Shown in pieces: positions 44,754 through 54,333 of a stretch of 64,000 nt of DNA; position 1 is the first letter of the stretch; every line of letters starts with the position of its first letter. Under the pieces are notes generated by a model. The model saw only the letters and a list, made by a program, of their open reading frames with translations. It did not search any database and was not told the DNA's origin. This DNA comes from Desulfobulbaceae bacterium. GTDB taxonomy: Bacteria > Desulfobacterota > Desulfobulbia > Desulfobulbales > Desulfocapsaceae. The DNA lies in contig JALSMA010000075.1 of NCBI GenBank assembly GCA_026988015.1, forward strand, positions 1 to 64,000. The letters are read 5' to 3'. The position numbers were made by a program, and so were the translations under genes.

Positions 44754-45204
44754 CTCAGGTCATAGTTTAAAAGAGGAAGCGGCGAGGGATGGTTTAGTCC
44801 TTTTTTGCTGCTTCTTCTTTTTTATATGGCTGGTATACTCATCCACTGCAATATCTTCTACGAAGATTCCCGCCAAACAAAACCTCATAATTGCAAGTAA
44901 ACACTCTGGGCCTGGTGTTGAAGAGAAGAAAATGTTAGCCCTTGCGGCGCCCGGTGTCCTTTCATCATTGACCGAATACAGCTTTAGTCCATTTTTCTTT
45001 GCTCCAATCCTCATTAATTATTGTGATAAGGAGTTGCTTATGACTATCAATGGAATAGGACCAGGCCTTGCCTTGAATATCCTCGAGACAAGAGAAAAAA
45101 TAGGTGGATTTACCTCAAAAAAAGACTTGCTCCTGGTAAATGGAATAGGAAAAATACGTCTGAGACGGCTGGCGCCATGTTTCAGTTTCAGGAAACGCCC
45201 ATGA
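44725..45204 (+). CDS. Membrane-anchored helix-hairpin-helix protein (ComEA-like)
   Basis: The 159-residue product has one N-terminal span (~24-42), a poorly conserved middle, and a C-terminal pair of HhH motifs, TINGIGPGLALNILETREKIG and LVNGIGKIRLRRL, typical of ComEA DNA receptors. Whether it takes part in DNA uptake is inferred. It begins inside the end of cimA and overlaps the miaA start by four bases (ATGA at 45201-45204), so all three are coupled. Confidence 0.75.
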   Translation: MSSVKQKKTDSGHSLKEEAARDGLVLFCCFFFFIWLVYSSTAISSTKIPAKQNLIIASKHSGPGVEEKKMLALAAPGVLSSLTEYSFSPFFFAPILINYCDKELLMTINGIGPGLALNILETREKIGGFTSKKDLLLVNGIGKIRLRRLAPCFSFRKRP

Positions 45205-46169
45205 CTAGTATGGATTTTTTTCCTTGTCGTGAGCCGATCATGGTACTTATCGGCCCGACAGCTATTGGAAAAACATCATTGTCCATAAGTCTTGCTAGAG
45301 AATTTGACTTTGAGATTATCAGTGTTGATTCCATGCAGGTGTATCGTTATATGGATATAGGTACTGCCAAAATCAGCAAAGAAGAAATGAATGGTGTTCG
45401 GCATCATCTCATTAGTATTGTAGACCCTGATACCAGTTATGATGCTGTATACTTTGAGAAAAATGCCATTGAAGCAATGACAGAAATAAAATCAAGAGGT
45501 AAGAGAATACTCCTCACAGGTGGAACAGGACTCTACCTGAAGGCACTCTTGGAAGGCTTCTCCAGGGAATTACCTGCATTCCCTGAGATTAGAGCTGATC
45601 TCACGTCACGAATTAAAGCCGGTCAACGTACCTTAATGCATGAAGAATTGTCCACATGTGACCGTATTAGTGCAACAAGAATCCACTCAAACGACACCCA
45701 CAGACTTGTCCGAGCGCTTGAGATCTACAAGGGAACCGGCAAACCATGGTCGTGGTATATAGCTCGGGATCGAAAGAGAAAAAAAGAACCCCGATTTACC
45801 AGGGTGCAAATGGTAGGGCTAACCACAGATCGCCACCGGCTCCACGCCCGAATACAGAAGAGGTCAGAAATCATGCTCGAATCGGGTTTCGAAGATGAAG
45901 TTCGCAATCTTCTGGAGAGAGGGTATGGGGCAGAACTAAAATCAATGCGTTCTATTGGCTACAGCCACATGGTGAAGTATGTACTTGGGGTGTGGACCTG
46001 GGACACAATGGTGGAAAACCTTATTCGAGACACCAGGAGATATGCCAAAAGACAGTATACGTGGTTCAAAAAGTTAAATAACCTCCAGTGGGTTGACACT
46101 TCAGAACAGGGTGGGGTGAGGGCTGATGTTGATCGGTTTCTATCCAGTAACTCCGCAACCATGTCCTAA
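45201..46169 (+). CDS. miaA: tRNA dimethylallyltransferase
   Basis: MiaA adds a dimethylallyl group to A37 of tRNAs reading UNN codons, making i6A, the substrate of MiaB. The ~322-residue enzyme shows the P-loop IGPTAIGKTSLSISLA, IISVDSMQVYRYMDIGTAK, GVRHHLISIVDP, LTGGTGLYLKALLEG and RRYAKRQYTWFKKL. I use the ATG 45201 that overlaps the preceding stop; the earlier start at 45177 lies in that gene. Confidence 0.95.
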   Translation: MTSMDFFPCREPIMVLIGPTAIGKTSLSISLAREFDFEIISVDSMQVYRYMDIGTAKISKEEMNGVRHHLISIVDPDTSYDAVYFEKNAIEAMTEIKSRGKRILLTGGTGLYLKALLEGFSRELPAFPEIRADLTSRIKAGQRTLMHEELSTCDRISATRIHSNDTHRLVRALEIYKGTGKPWSWYIARDRKRKKEPRFTRVQMVGLTTDRHRLHARIQKRSEIMLESGFEDEVRNLLERGYGAELKSMRSIGYSHMVKYVLGVWTWDTMVENLIRDTRRYAKRQYTWFKKLNNLQWVDTSEQGGVRADVDRFLSSNSATMS

Positions 46170-46180
46170 ACAGTTACATT

Positions 46181-47875
46181 ATGTCTCAAATAAAATTGCC
46201 AGGCGGGTCTAAACTTCACCCTGTAGTTGAACATATCCTTTCATCGCGTGGAATATCTGACCCTTCTGAACTTAGCCAGTTCATGTCGCCAAAGCTCAGC
46301 GAACTTCCGGATCCATCCCTTTTGAAGGATATGGACCTTGCAGTGGATCTGATCTGCGACGCCCTTATGCAGAACAAAACCTTTCTTATATGGGGGGACT
46401 ACGACGTAGACGGGACCACAGCCACCGCATTGCTCGTAAAATTCTTTGCCTTACTGAACAAAAAGGCAGAATACCATATTCCTAACCGACTTTCAGATGG
46501 ATACGGCTTACAGAAAGATGGCCTTATCAGGATTAGTGAAGACTTCGACCCAAAAGCAACCGTCCTGATCACAGTTGACAACGGGGTGTCTGCTCACCAG
46601 GCTGTCGATTACGCACGGAATGCAGGTTACACCATTGTGGTAACAGACCACCACACCCCGCCAGATTTACGGGTCCAGGCGCATGCCGTCATCAATCCCA
46701 ACCAAGAGGAATGCTCATTTCCGGATAGCGACCTGGCTGGTGTCGGAGTTGCTTTTTACCTTGCGATGGGAGTCAGGGCAGGCCTCCTGGGTAGAGATTA
46801 CTTCTGTAGTCAAAAAATGCCAAACTTGAAGGGGCTACTTGACCTCGTAGCTGTCGGAACCGTGGCCGATATGGTTCAACTTTGCAGAGTGAACAGGGTT
46901 TTGGTAAAAGCTGGGCTGGAGGTAATGGCAGATGGCGGTAATTCAGGCCTTGCCGCACTGTGCAGGAAGACAAACCTCGACACTGGCCTTATCAGGTCTG
47001 AAGATATATCGTTCCAGTTGGCACCAAAAATCAACGCGGCGGGCCGCCTCGGTAATGCCGGTAAGGCAGTAGAACTTTTTCTTGCGGCTCCCGGAAAGGA
47101 GGCTAACGCCATCGCCAGCAGCCTTGTGTCAGATAATGAAAAACGCAAGCACATAACGTCATCCAACTATGCTAATGCAGAACATGAGGTTAGCTGTTCG
47201 GAGAACAGTCATGGCTTTGCAACCACTCTAGTGGCTGGGAGCTACCATGTAGGGGTTGCAGGTATAGTTGCCTCAAACCTTGTAGAAAAATATCAAAAGC
47301 CAAGCGTGGTTTTGTGTGACGTGGGTGGTGGCCTGTTTAAAGGATCCGCACGATCGGTTCCTGGAGTTAATCTCTACAAAGCACTCTGTGATTGCAAGGA
47401 TGCCTTGCTGGGGTTTGGCGGACACATGATGGCAGGAGGGTTGACCCTGACGGCTGACACAGTGAATGATTTCAGGGTGTTATTTGAATCTGCAGTGAAT
47501 GGTCAAGGGGTGCAAGCTAAGGGTAATACTGGCGGCAAGTATGACGCTGAAATCGAGGTTGGGGAGTTGTTCAGGGGGGTGATATTGAGACAATTGCATA
47601 TGATGGAACCCTTTGGCCAGGGGAACCCTCAGCCGATTTTTCGTGACCGGGGTTCAAGTTTTTCGGAATTATCCCAAATAGGAAAGGATAAGAATCACCT
47701 GCGCTTTGTTATTACAAAAGAGCAAAGTCGTGTCAAGGGGGTGGCCTTTGGTTTTGGTGGTGAATTTGAGAGATGTCTCAACAATATGCACAAGGAGATC
47801 TTGTACACGCCGAGTGTCAATTTTTTTCGTGGTAAACGAAGCTGGCAGGCAAGAGTTACCGGAATAGGTTTCTGA
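46181..47875 (+). CDS. recJ: Single-stranded-DNA-specific 5'-3' exonuclease RecJ
   Basis: RecJ resects 5' ends in recombination and mismatch repair. The 564-residue protein carries the DHH family motifs IWGDYDVDGTTATALL, HIPNRLSDGYGL, VDNGVSAHQAVDYA, TDHHTPPD and DLVAVGTVADMV, and the DHHA1 segment with GFGGHMMAGGLTL. The C-terminal OB region is present. It follows miaA by 11 bases, and no terminator is visible after it. Confidence 0.94.
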   Translation: MSQIKLPGGSKLHPVVEHILSSRGISDPSELSQFMSPKLSELPDPSLLKDMDLAVDLICDALMQNKTFLIWGDYDVDGTTATALLVKFFALLNKKAEYHIPNRLSDGYGLQKDGLIRISEDFDPKATVLITVDNGVSAHQAVDYARNAGYTIVVTDHHTPPDLRVQAHAVINPNQEECSFPDSDLAGVGVAFYLAMGVRAGLLGRDYFCSQKMPNLKGLLDLVAVGTVADMVQLCRVNRVLVKAGLEVMADGGNSGLAALCRKTNLDTGLIRSEDISFQLAPKINAAGRLGNAGKAVELFLAAPGKEANAIASSLVSDNEKRKHITSSNYANAEHEVSCSENSHGFATTLVAGSYHVGVAGIVASNLVEKYQKPSVVLCDVGGGLFKGSARSVPGVNLYKALCDCKDALLGFGGHMMAGGLTLTADTVNDFRVLFESAVNGQGVQAKGNTGGKYDAEIEVGELFRGVILRQLHMMEPFGQGNPQPIFRDRGSSFSELSQIGKDKNHLRFVITKEQSRVKGVAFGFGGEFERCLNNMHKEILYTPSVNFFRGKRSWQARVTGIGF

Positions 47876-48176
47876 TGCACAACATACTGACATAACAAAC
47901 AATATTGAAACTATACATAATATACATTATGCGACATTTACCATTTTAGTGATAGGCTGGGTGGCAATTTTATTTGATTTTCCAGCTATGTCTGTTAAGA
48001 GACTTCAGAATTTGATAATCAAGGATTTTTTTTAAGAGCAGCTAATTTTTCTCTTTACAAACCGCTTGATTCTTAATCCGGGTAGGTTTGTTGCGGATAA
48101 CTTGCTGAGAGCTTATTGCTTTATTGGATGACTACCAGAACTCTTTGCAAACTAGGACGACCACAAAGGATACGAT
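47876..48176. other. Intergenic region upstream of the HAD hydrolase
   Basis: These 301 bases hold no gene or clear RNA structure. The sequence is A/T-rich, with short runs of T near 48030, and AAAGGA serves the next gene. Confidence 0.4.
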
Positions 48177-48830
48177 ATGACGTTGGTACTTTTTGATTTA
48201 GATAATACTTTGCTAACTGGTGACAGTGATCACGAGTGGGGAAATTTTCTTGTAAAAAAGGGACTAGTCGATGGCCCCTCCTACACTGCTGCCAATGATG
48301 CTTTTTATGAAAAATATAAGGCTGGATGTCTCGATATTTATGAATATTCTGCTTTTAGCTTTACCCCCCTCAGTCAACACAACATAGATGTGCTGCAGGC
48401 ACTGCACAAGGAGTTCATGGAATCAGTTATTCAGCCGATGATTGGTGAAAAGGCAAAACAACTTGTTGAGAAACACCGCAGAAATGGTGACACCATGGTC
48501 GTTATTACGGCAACCAATAGTTTTGTTACCAAACCTATTGTGGAGCTATTTGGTATTGATAATCTAATAGCGACTGAGGTTCAGGTGGAAAACGGACGTT
48601 TTGTTAATGAGATTGACGGTATACCTTGCTATCAGGAGGGAAAGGTTGCGCGACTTCAAGACTGGTTAAAAACCAATAGATTTCAGCTGGATAACAGTAT
48701 GTTTTACAGTGATTCTATAAATGACTTGCCATTGCTTGAAATTGTATCATCTCCCATAGTCGTTGACCCTGATAACAAGCTAAAGGCAATTGCAATTCAG
48801 AGGGGATGGCCGATAATATCACTCCTCTAA
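48177..48830 (+). CDS. HAD-IB family phosphatase (SerB/CicA-like)
   Basis: The 217-residue hydrolase shows motif I LVLFDLDNTLLTGDSDHEWG, motif II in VVITATNSF and motif III/IV in EGKVARLQDWL and YSDSINDLPLLE. HAD-IB members include phosphoserine phosphatase and lysophospholipid phosphatases; the exact substrate is unknown. AAAGGA is six bases upstream. It is probably monocistronic. Confidence 0.83.
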   Translation: MTLVLFDLDNTLLTGDSDHEWGNFLVKKGLVDGPSYTAANDAFYEKYKAGCLDIYEYSAFSFTPLSQHNIDVLQALHKEFMESVIQPMIGEKAKQLVEKHRRNGDTMVVITATNSFVTKPIVELFGIDNLIATEVQVENGRFVNEIDGIPCYQEGKVARLQDWLKTNRFQLDNSMFYSDSINDLPLLEIVSSPIVVDPDNKLKAIAIQRGWPIISLL

Positions 48831-49004
48831 CGGGAATATTTTCAATCCAATACATTAGCAAGACCAAGTATCACCCTGGAAAATCGAATATTTGTCATGC
48901 CTGTCTGGTTTGTACTATCGGGCGCTGTTTTGTTTAATGTTCTGCTGTTTAATGGTAAAACAGACTAATCCTACAATACTAACTAATTTCATCTGGAGAA
49001 ATAA

Positions 49005-50450
49005 ATGAACAGAAATATATATCAGGAACCACTAGTAAGTCGATACACCAGTCTTCAGATGCAGGAGCTTTTCTCTGAAAAGACAAAATTTACCAATTGG
49101 CGAAAATGCTGGGTTGCATTGGCTGAGGCCCAACATGAACTCGGATTGACAGATCTTGTTACTATGGAAATGATAGATGAGATGCGCGCTAATGTTGATA
49201 ATATTAACTTTGAACTCGCAGCAGCCAAAGAAAAGGAAATTCGCCATGATGTGATGGCTCATGTTTATGAATTCGGGACAAAATGTCCTAAGGCAGAAGG
49301 GATTATTCACCTTGGTGCTACCTCGCAGTTCGTGGTATGCAATTCGGATCTGATAGTTCAGAAACAGGCCCTGGATCTTGTGAGAAAAGCTGTTTTAAAA
49401 GTTGTATCCAATCTGGCGAAATTCTGCCTTGAGCATAAGAACCGCCCCACTCTCGGCTTCACCCACTATCAGCCCGCCCAGCCCACAACTGTTGGAAAAA
49501 GAAATACTTTATATATCCAGGATCTTGTGATGGATCTAGATTATATTGACTCCCTGTTTGATCAAATAAAGGCTCGAGGTGCTAAGGGAACGGTTGGTAC
49601 GCAAGCCACCTTCGTGGAACTGTTCCACGGTGATAACGAAAAAGTGCGGGCATTGGACGAGTTGGTTTCAAAAAAACTTGGCTTTGACACAGTGTTTCCC
49701 GTTACAGGTCAAACGTATCCAAGAAAATTAGACATGAAGCTTGCCGAAACCTTAGCAGGGCTTGGAGCTTCGGCTCATAAGTTTGCCGTGGATATGCGCT
49801 TGCTTTCTAACTTGAAAGTCCAGGAAGAACCCTTTGCCAAACATCAAACAGGCTCTTCTGCGATGGCCTATAAACGTAACCCGATGCGTTCTGAACGGAT
49901 GACCGGATTGGCCAGGAAACTTATAGGGCTCCCTGCCGATTTTTCCGCAACATTTGCAAACCAATGGTTTGAGAGAACGCTTGACGACTCTGCTATCAGG
50001 AGGATGGATATTCCTCAGGCTTTTCTCCTCACTGACGCGATACTCAAGCTATACATCAACATAACTAGCCAAATGGTCGTATTTCCAAAACAGATTGAGC
50101 GACATCTGCGCATGGAGCTACCCTTCATGTCAACGGAAAAGATTCTCATGGAAGCAGTTGAAAAAGGTGAAAGTCGCCAGGAAATGCATGAGGTTGTTAA
50201 GGAACATTCACTTGCAGCGGGAAGGATTGTCAAAGAAGAAGGACTAGACAACGACCTCCTGGAAAGGCTCGCTGGCGACGACAGAATCCCCTTCTCACTC
50301 GAAGAACTTAACGAACTGATTGGAGATTACAGTCAATTTACAGGAAGAGCAGCCGCTCAGACTGATGAGTACATCAGGGAGGTTGTCGTACCTCTGCTTG
50401 CTCAAAGGGAACACCAGATGGGTGAAGTTGACTCCTCACTGTCTGTTTAG
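49005..50450 (+). CDS. purB: Adenylosuccinate lyase
   Basis: PurB catalyses two steps of purine synthesis. The 481-residue protein is of the longer (eukaryote-like or Legionella-like) type, with GATSQFVVCNSDL, TLGFTHYQPAQPTTVGKR, GTVGTQATF and the catalytic loop GSSAMAYKRNPMRSERM. GGAGA precedes the ATG. It is followed by the DUF4911-miaB gene, 28 bases on. Confidence 0.95.
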   Translation: MNRNIYQEPLVSRYTSLQMQELFSEKTKFTNWRKCWVALAEAQHELGLTDLVTMEMIDEMRANVDNINFELAAAKEKEIRHDVMAHVYEFGTKCPKAEGIIHLGATSQFVVCNSDLIVQKQALDLVRKAVLKVVSNLAKFCLEHKNRPTLGFTHYQPAQPTTVGKRNTLYIQDLVMDLDYIDSLFDQIKARGAKGTVGTQATFVELFHGDNEKVRALDELVSKKLGFDTVFPVTGQTYPRKLDMKLAETLAGLGASAHKFAVDMRLLSNLKVQEEPFAKHQTGSSAMAYKRNPMRSERMTGLARKLIGLPADFSATFANQWFERTLDDSAIRRMDIPQAFLLTDAILKLYINITSQMVVFPKQIERHLRMELPFMSTEKILMEAVEKGESRQEMHEVVKEHSLAAGRIVKEEGLDNDLLERLAGDDRIPFSLEELNELIGDYSQFTGRAAAQTDEYIREVVVPLLAQREHQMGEVDSSLSV

Positions 50451-50478
50451 CTCTCTTTTCAAGAAGAGTCAGAAAAAA

Positions 50479-52059
50479 ATGAAACTCAACCCCATATACC
50501 TGAGAATAGACCATCACAGGTATCATTATTTGAAATTTATCCTGGAGGCGTACGGTGGGCTCTGTCTGCTTTCTACGGTTCCGGGCCACAAGGGGATCGT
50601 CAGTATTCGCTATCCTTCCGAGCAGGCGGATCTTCTATTTTCGATTCTTGCCGATGTTTCCAGTACCACAAAACTTCAAAATTTGCCGCAATCCTGGGTG
50701 GAGAGTAAAACCAATATGCAATCTAGATCCTTCTTTATTAAGACTTTCGGCTGTCAAATGAATGAGCGCGACTCTGAAATCATGGCTCAGCTCTTGTCCG
50801 AACATGGCTACATCGAAACTTCCGATTCTAACAGTTCTGATTTGATCATTCTCAACACTTGCTCCATTCGTGCAAAAGCCGAGCAGAAAGTGATGAGCTT
50901 GCTTGGTGTTCTGCGAAAACAGAAAAAGAAAAACCCTCAGTTAAAAATTTGTGTTGCGGGGTGCGTGGCCCAACAGGAAGGTCGACAGATCATTGAACGC
51001 ATGCCTCACGTTGACCTCGTGGTTGGAACCCAGAACATCTATCAACTTGTAGAACTCTTAGAAAACTGCAGCAGAAACTCTGTGGTGACGAACCTCGACG
51101 ACCGGTATGACATACCGGCATTTGTTCCAGCTGTGGCAGGTAGCGCCGATAGCCGTGACCCTGCAATGTTTAAAAAATTCCTCACCATTATGCAAGGGTG
51201 CAACAACTTCTGCACCTATTGCGTTGTCCCCTACACACGCGGCAGAGAAGTATCTCGCAAAGTAAGGGATATAGTAGAAGAAGCTAAGGTTTTAGTTGAC
51301 GTAGGCGTCCGGGAGATAACCCTGTTAGGGCAGAATGTAAATTCCTATGGTAAAACTAATATGGTTGCCTCTTCAAAACCTGACTATAGCTTTAGTGATT
51401 TGCTTCGGGAAGTTGCCGCAATACCCGGGCTTGATCGTCTACGTTTTACAAGTTCCAATCCGAACGACCTTTCAGATGAGTTGATGAGGTGTTTTGCAGA
51501 TGTCCAAAAATTATGCCCACAGTTCCACCTACCTGTTCAGTCAGGATCCAATAGAATCCTGACTCTTATGAACCGCAAATATACTCGCGAACTTTATCTT
51601 GATAAAGTTGCAGCCCTTCGGTTTTATTCTCCTAATATTGCAATCACTACAGACATGATAATTGGTTTTCCAGGAGAAACTGACCAGGATTTTGAAGATA
51701 CCATGTCGTTGCTCGAAGAGGTCAAGTTTCATGGCTCCTATTCTTTTAAATACTCTGACCGCCCAGGAACCCGATCAACAGAACTTGAAGATAAAGTTGC
51801 TGAATCAGTGAAGGCCGAACGATTGCTCCGATTCCAGACAAGGCAGGATGAGATTTGCCTCGAGCATAATCGTAACTACGTGGGAAAGGTATTGTCGGTG
51901 ATGGTTGAAAAGGTTGAAGGGTGTACAATTGTCACGAGAGCTACCACCAATCACCTGGTTCATATTGCTGATGTTACGTGTAAATATGTCCCAGGAGAAA
52001 TACTTCTTGCGAAAATAGTTCGGGCGGGCCATCATTCTTTAAATGCTGAACCCGCCTGA
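50479..52059 (+). CDS. miaB: DUF4911 domain fused to tRNA-2-methylthio-i6A37 methylthiotransferase MiaB
   Basis: MiaB adds a methylthio group to i6A37 of tRNA, completing the work of MiaA. Residues ~80-527 form a complete MiaB: FIKTFGCQMNERDSEIMAQL, NTCSIRAKAEQK and VAGCVAQQEG (three Cys of the auxiliary cluster), the radical SAM motif CNNFCTYC (Cys241, 245, 248), TLLGQNVNSYG and a TRAM-like end. Ahead of it, residues 1-~70 (YLRIDHHRYHYLKFILEAYGG, GIVSIRYP) resemble DUF4911, a small Desulfobacterota domain. No stop separates the two. A second possible start for MiaB alone is ATG 50716, with GGAGAG 10-12 bases upstream, so two products could be made. Confidence 0.82.
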   Translation: MKLNPIYLRIDHHRYHYLKFILEAYGGLCLLSTVPGHKGIVSIRYPSEQADLLFSILADVSSTTKLQNLPQSWVESKTNMQSRSFFIKTFGCQMNERDSEIMAQLLSEHGYIETSDSNSSDLIILNTCSIRAKAEQKVMSLLGVLRKQKKKNPQLKICVAGCVAQQEGRQIIERMPHVDLVVGTQNIYQLVELLENCSRNSVVTNLDDRYDIPAFVPAVAGSADSRDPAMFKKFLTIMQGCNNFCTYCVVPYTRGREVSRKVRDIVEEAKVLVDVGVREITLLGQNVNSYGKTNMVASSKPDYSFSDLLREVAAIPGLDRLRFTSSNPNDLSDELMRCFADVQKLCPQFHLPVQSGSNRILTLMNRKYTRELYLDKVAALRFYSPNIAITTDMIIGFPGETDQDFEDTMSLLEEVKFHGSYSFKYSDRPGTRSTELEDKVAESVKAERLLRFQTRQDEICLEHNRNYVGKVLSVMVEKVEGCTIVTRATTNHLVHIADVTCKYVPGEILLAKIVRAGHHSLNAEPA

Positions 52060-52091
52060 CCCTCTGTCAACCCCAAAAAATTGACTGAGGG
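52060..52091. terminator. Hairpin after miaB, between convergent genes
   Basis: CCCTCTGTCAA and TTGACTGAGGG pair over 11 bases with one T-T mismatch around a 10-base loop containing six A. There is no clear T-tract on the plus strand, so factor-independent termination is uncertain. Confidence 0.45.
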
Positions 52092-52131
52092 AATACAACC
52101 TGTAATTGTCACCATACTTTGATTACAGATT

Positions 52132-52245
52132 GGTGGCATCGAAAAAAACTCTTCCCCTGCTTCGTTGTTACAGTCTTTGTTTAATTGCGATGTACATGAT
52201 AGTATTGCAAGATTAAAAAAAACATGCGCCAAGCTGTCATGAAGT
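52132..52245 (+). repeat. Dispersed intergenic repeat, copy 3 (degenerate)
   Basis: It begins GGTGGCATCGAAAAAAACTC and has CCCTGCTTCGTTG and AATTGCGATGTAC, with CATGCGCC and TCATGAAG towards the end. The 3' half is more degraded than in the other copies. Confidence 0.6.
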
Positions 52246-52297
52246 CAGGAGAAAGTACAAAACATCTGTCAATAAACAAGCAAAAATCAGAACAGGG

Positions 52298-54301
52298 TTA
52301 TGTTTTCTTGGAGGTCTTAGTGGAGATATCCATTCCTGGAAGTGCCAGGTTAACCTTTTTTTCTTTCGGCTTCTTTCCGGTTGCATCAACCACGCGTCGA
52401 ACAATTCTTGTGGAGACACGTTTCCCCTTCGCAGCTGGCCCTTTGACCAGGTAATCATCAAAGGATATCTCAACTACATTGGTTTTGGCGCGTGGAGAAG
52501 GCATAAGACTTGCTCTGGCACTCTTTTCCTCTCCCAGTGAGAGGAGGAGAATTTTTGATTTTTTGTGTTCCCTAAAGAGTTTATATTCTTTATCAAGGAT
52601 AAATTTAGGGGTGGCGAATCGTTTCACATAACACAGGTTTTCCCGCCCTTCCCTGTATACCATATTAAATATCATCCCTTTTTTCAGTTTACCAATCCAG
52701 CGGATATCGTGCCCGACAAAGAGTTTCTCTGTCACCTGCACAACCTTGTACTTCCCTGTCTCATAAATAAGCAGCAGGCGGTCGTACTCAGAGCAAGGAA
52801 TAGAGAACTCACTGTCTCCATTATTTACCTTGATTTGGTGCCCAAGAAACCCATCTTCTCTGTCATAACAGACGGTAAGGTTCGATAAGGCAACTTTACG
52901 AACACTGACTTCGGTGAATTCAGTTAATTCTGTAAGGCGTGGATATTCTTTGCCATATTTCTTCAACAGCCCATCAATATAACCAATAGTAAATCCTATC
53001 ATATCTTTGAGGTGTTTTTCAATAGTACTGATTTCAGAACGAATTGCTTTTATTTCTTTCTTCTGTTTATTGATATCATAACGAGAAATTCGTTTTATTC
53101 TTATTTCAAGTAACCTCTCAATATCTTCAGTTGTAACAGGACGTTTGAGTTCTTTTGTGAACCCCTCAAGTGCCTCATCAACACCTTTAACAATCGCCTT
53201 GTAGCTGGTTTTTTCTTCTATTGTCTTATAAATACGTTCTTCAATGAAAATCTGCTCCAGCAAGCGTGCATGGAGCCTGTTCTCAAGACGTCCCTTGTCT
53301 ATTTCCAGTTCACGGGTAAGATCAGCAACAAGTTTCTCGGTGTTGTGATGTATCACCTCTTCAACTGTAGAGGTCCTTGGTACTCCATTTTGAACCAGTG
53401 TCAGATTGGGGCTGATGGGTACTTCACAGTCAGTAAAGGCATAGAGTGCCTTAATGGTGTCCTTAGCGTAAATTCCACGGGCAAGCTTAATTTCAATTTC
53501 AACATTTTCAGCAGTATAGTCGTTGATAGAAATAATTTTTATTTTACCTGCCTTTGCGGCTTTTTCAACAGAATCAATGAGTGACTGGGTGGTGGTTGTA
53601 TAGGGAATCTCATTGATAATAATGGTCTTTTCGTTGATGGCTTCCATTCTGGCCCGACAACGAATCTTTCCATTTCCATTGTTGTATTGAGACACATCGA
53701 GCATGCCTCCCTGTGGAAAATCAGGAAACAAGCAAAATTCTTCTTCACGTAGAATCTGTTTCTGAGCTTCAAGGAGTTCACAAAAATTATGGGGCATTAT
53801 CTTTGTTGCCATTCCAACAGCAATACCATCTGCTCCCTGCAGAAGAAGAAGCGGGATTTTACACGGCAGGCTTACCGGTTCCTGCATTCGACCATCATAG
53901 GAATCAATGAATTCCGTGAGGTCCTTGTTAAACATGATCTCACGAGCGAGGGGTGACAGGCGGCATTCAATATAGCGTGGTGCAGAAGCAGAATCACCAG
54001 TGAATATATTACCGTAGTTTCCCTGGCGGTCAATAAGGTAGCCTTTATTCGCCAGATTTACCAGTGCCGCAAATATGGACTGATCGCCATGGGGATGCAG
54101 TTTCATGGTGGCACCAACCACGTTGGCGACTTTATGAAACCGTCCGTCGTCCATATTATGCAGGGTTTGCAAAATACGACGTTGTACCGGTTTCAAACCA
54201 TCATTGATGTCAGGAATGGCACGCTCTTTTATGACATAGGAGGTGTATTCAAGAAAATTATACTCAAAAAACTGCCGTAATTTACCGTGCTGTGAGTCCA
54301 C
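52298..54301 (-). CDS. parC: Type IIA topoisomerase A subunit (ParC-like)
   Basis: The 667-residue subunit cuts and rejoins DNA using Tyr110 in SASAPRYIECRL. DGLKPVQRRILQTLHNMDDGRFHKVANVVG and HPHGDQS are conserved, and the wording HKVANVVGATM, GNIFTGDSASAPRY and CEVPISPN is closer to Bacteroidetes and Chlamydia second topoisomerases than to proteobacterial ParC or GyrA. The C-terminal wheel is short and ends in a basic tail. The start is GTG 54301; an in-frame stop lies just upstream, so nothing longer is possible. It follows parE by 32 bases. Confidence 0.88.
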   Translation of the reverse strand: MDSQHGKLRQFFEYNFLEYTSYVIKERAIPDINDGLKPVQRRILQTLHNMDDGRFHKVANVVGATMKLHPHGDQSIFAALVNLANKGYLIDRQGNYGNIFTGDSASAPRYIECRLSPLAREIMFNKDLTEFIDSYDGRMQEPVSLPCKIPLLLLQGADGIAVGMATKIMPHNFCELLEAQKQILREEEFCLFPDFPQGGMLDVSQYNNGNGKIRCRARMEAINEKTIIINEIPYTTTTQSLIDSVEKAAKAGKIKIISINDYTAENVEIEIKLARGIYAKDTIKALYAFTDCEVPISPNLTLVQNGVPRTSTVEEVIHHNTEKLVADLTRELEIDKGRLENRLHARLLEQIFIEERIYKTIEEKTSYKAIVKGVDEALEGFTKELKRPVTTEDIERLLEIRIKRISRYDINKQKKEIKAIRSEISTIEKHLKDMIGFTIGYIDGLLKKYGKEYPRLTELTEFTEVSVRKVALSNLTVCYDREDGFLGHQIKVNNGDSEFSIPCSEYDRLLLIYETGKYKVVQVTEKLFVGHDIRWIGKLKKGMIFNMVYREGRENLCYVKRFATPKFILDKEYKLFREHKKSKILLLSLGEEKSARASLMPSPRAKTNVVEISFDDYLVKGPAAKGKRVSTRIVRRVVDATGKKPKEKKVNLALPGMDISTKTSKKT

Positions 54302-54333
54302 TTGATGAATGTTATCGTAAATTTTTTATAATT

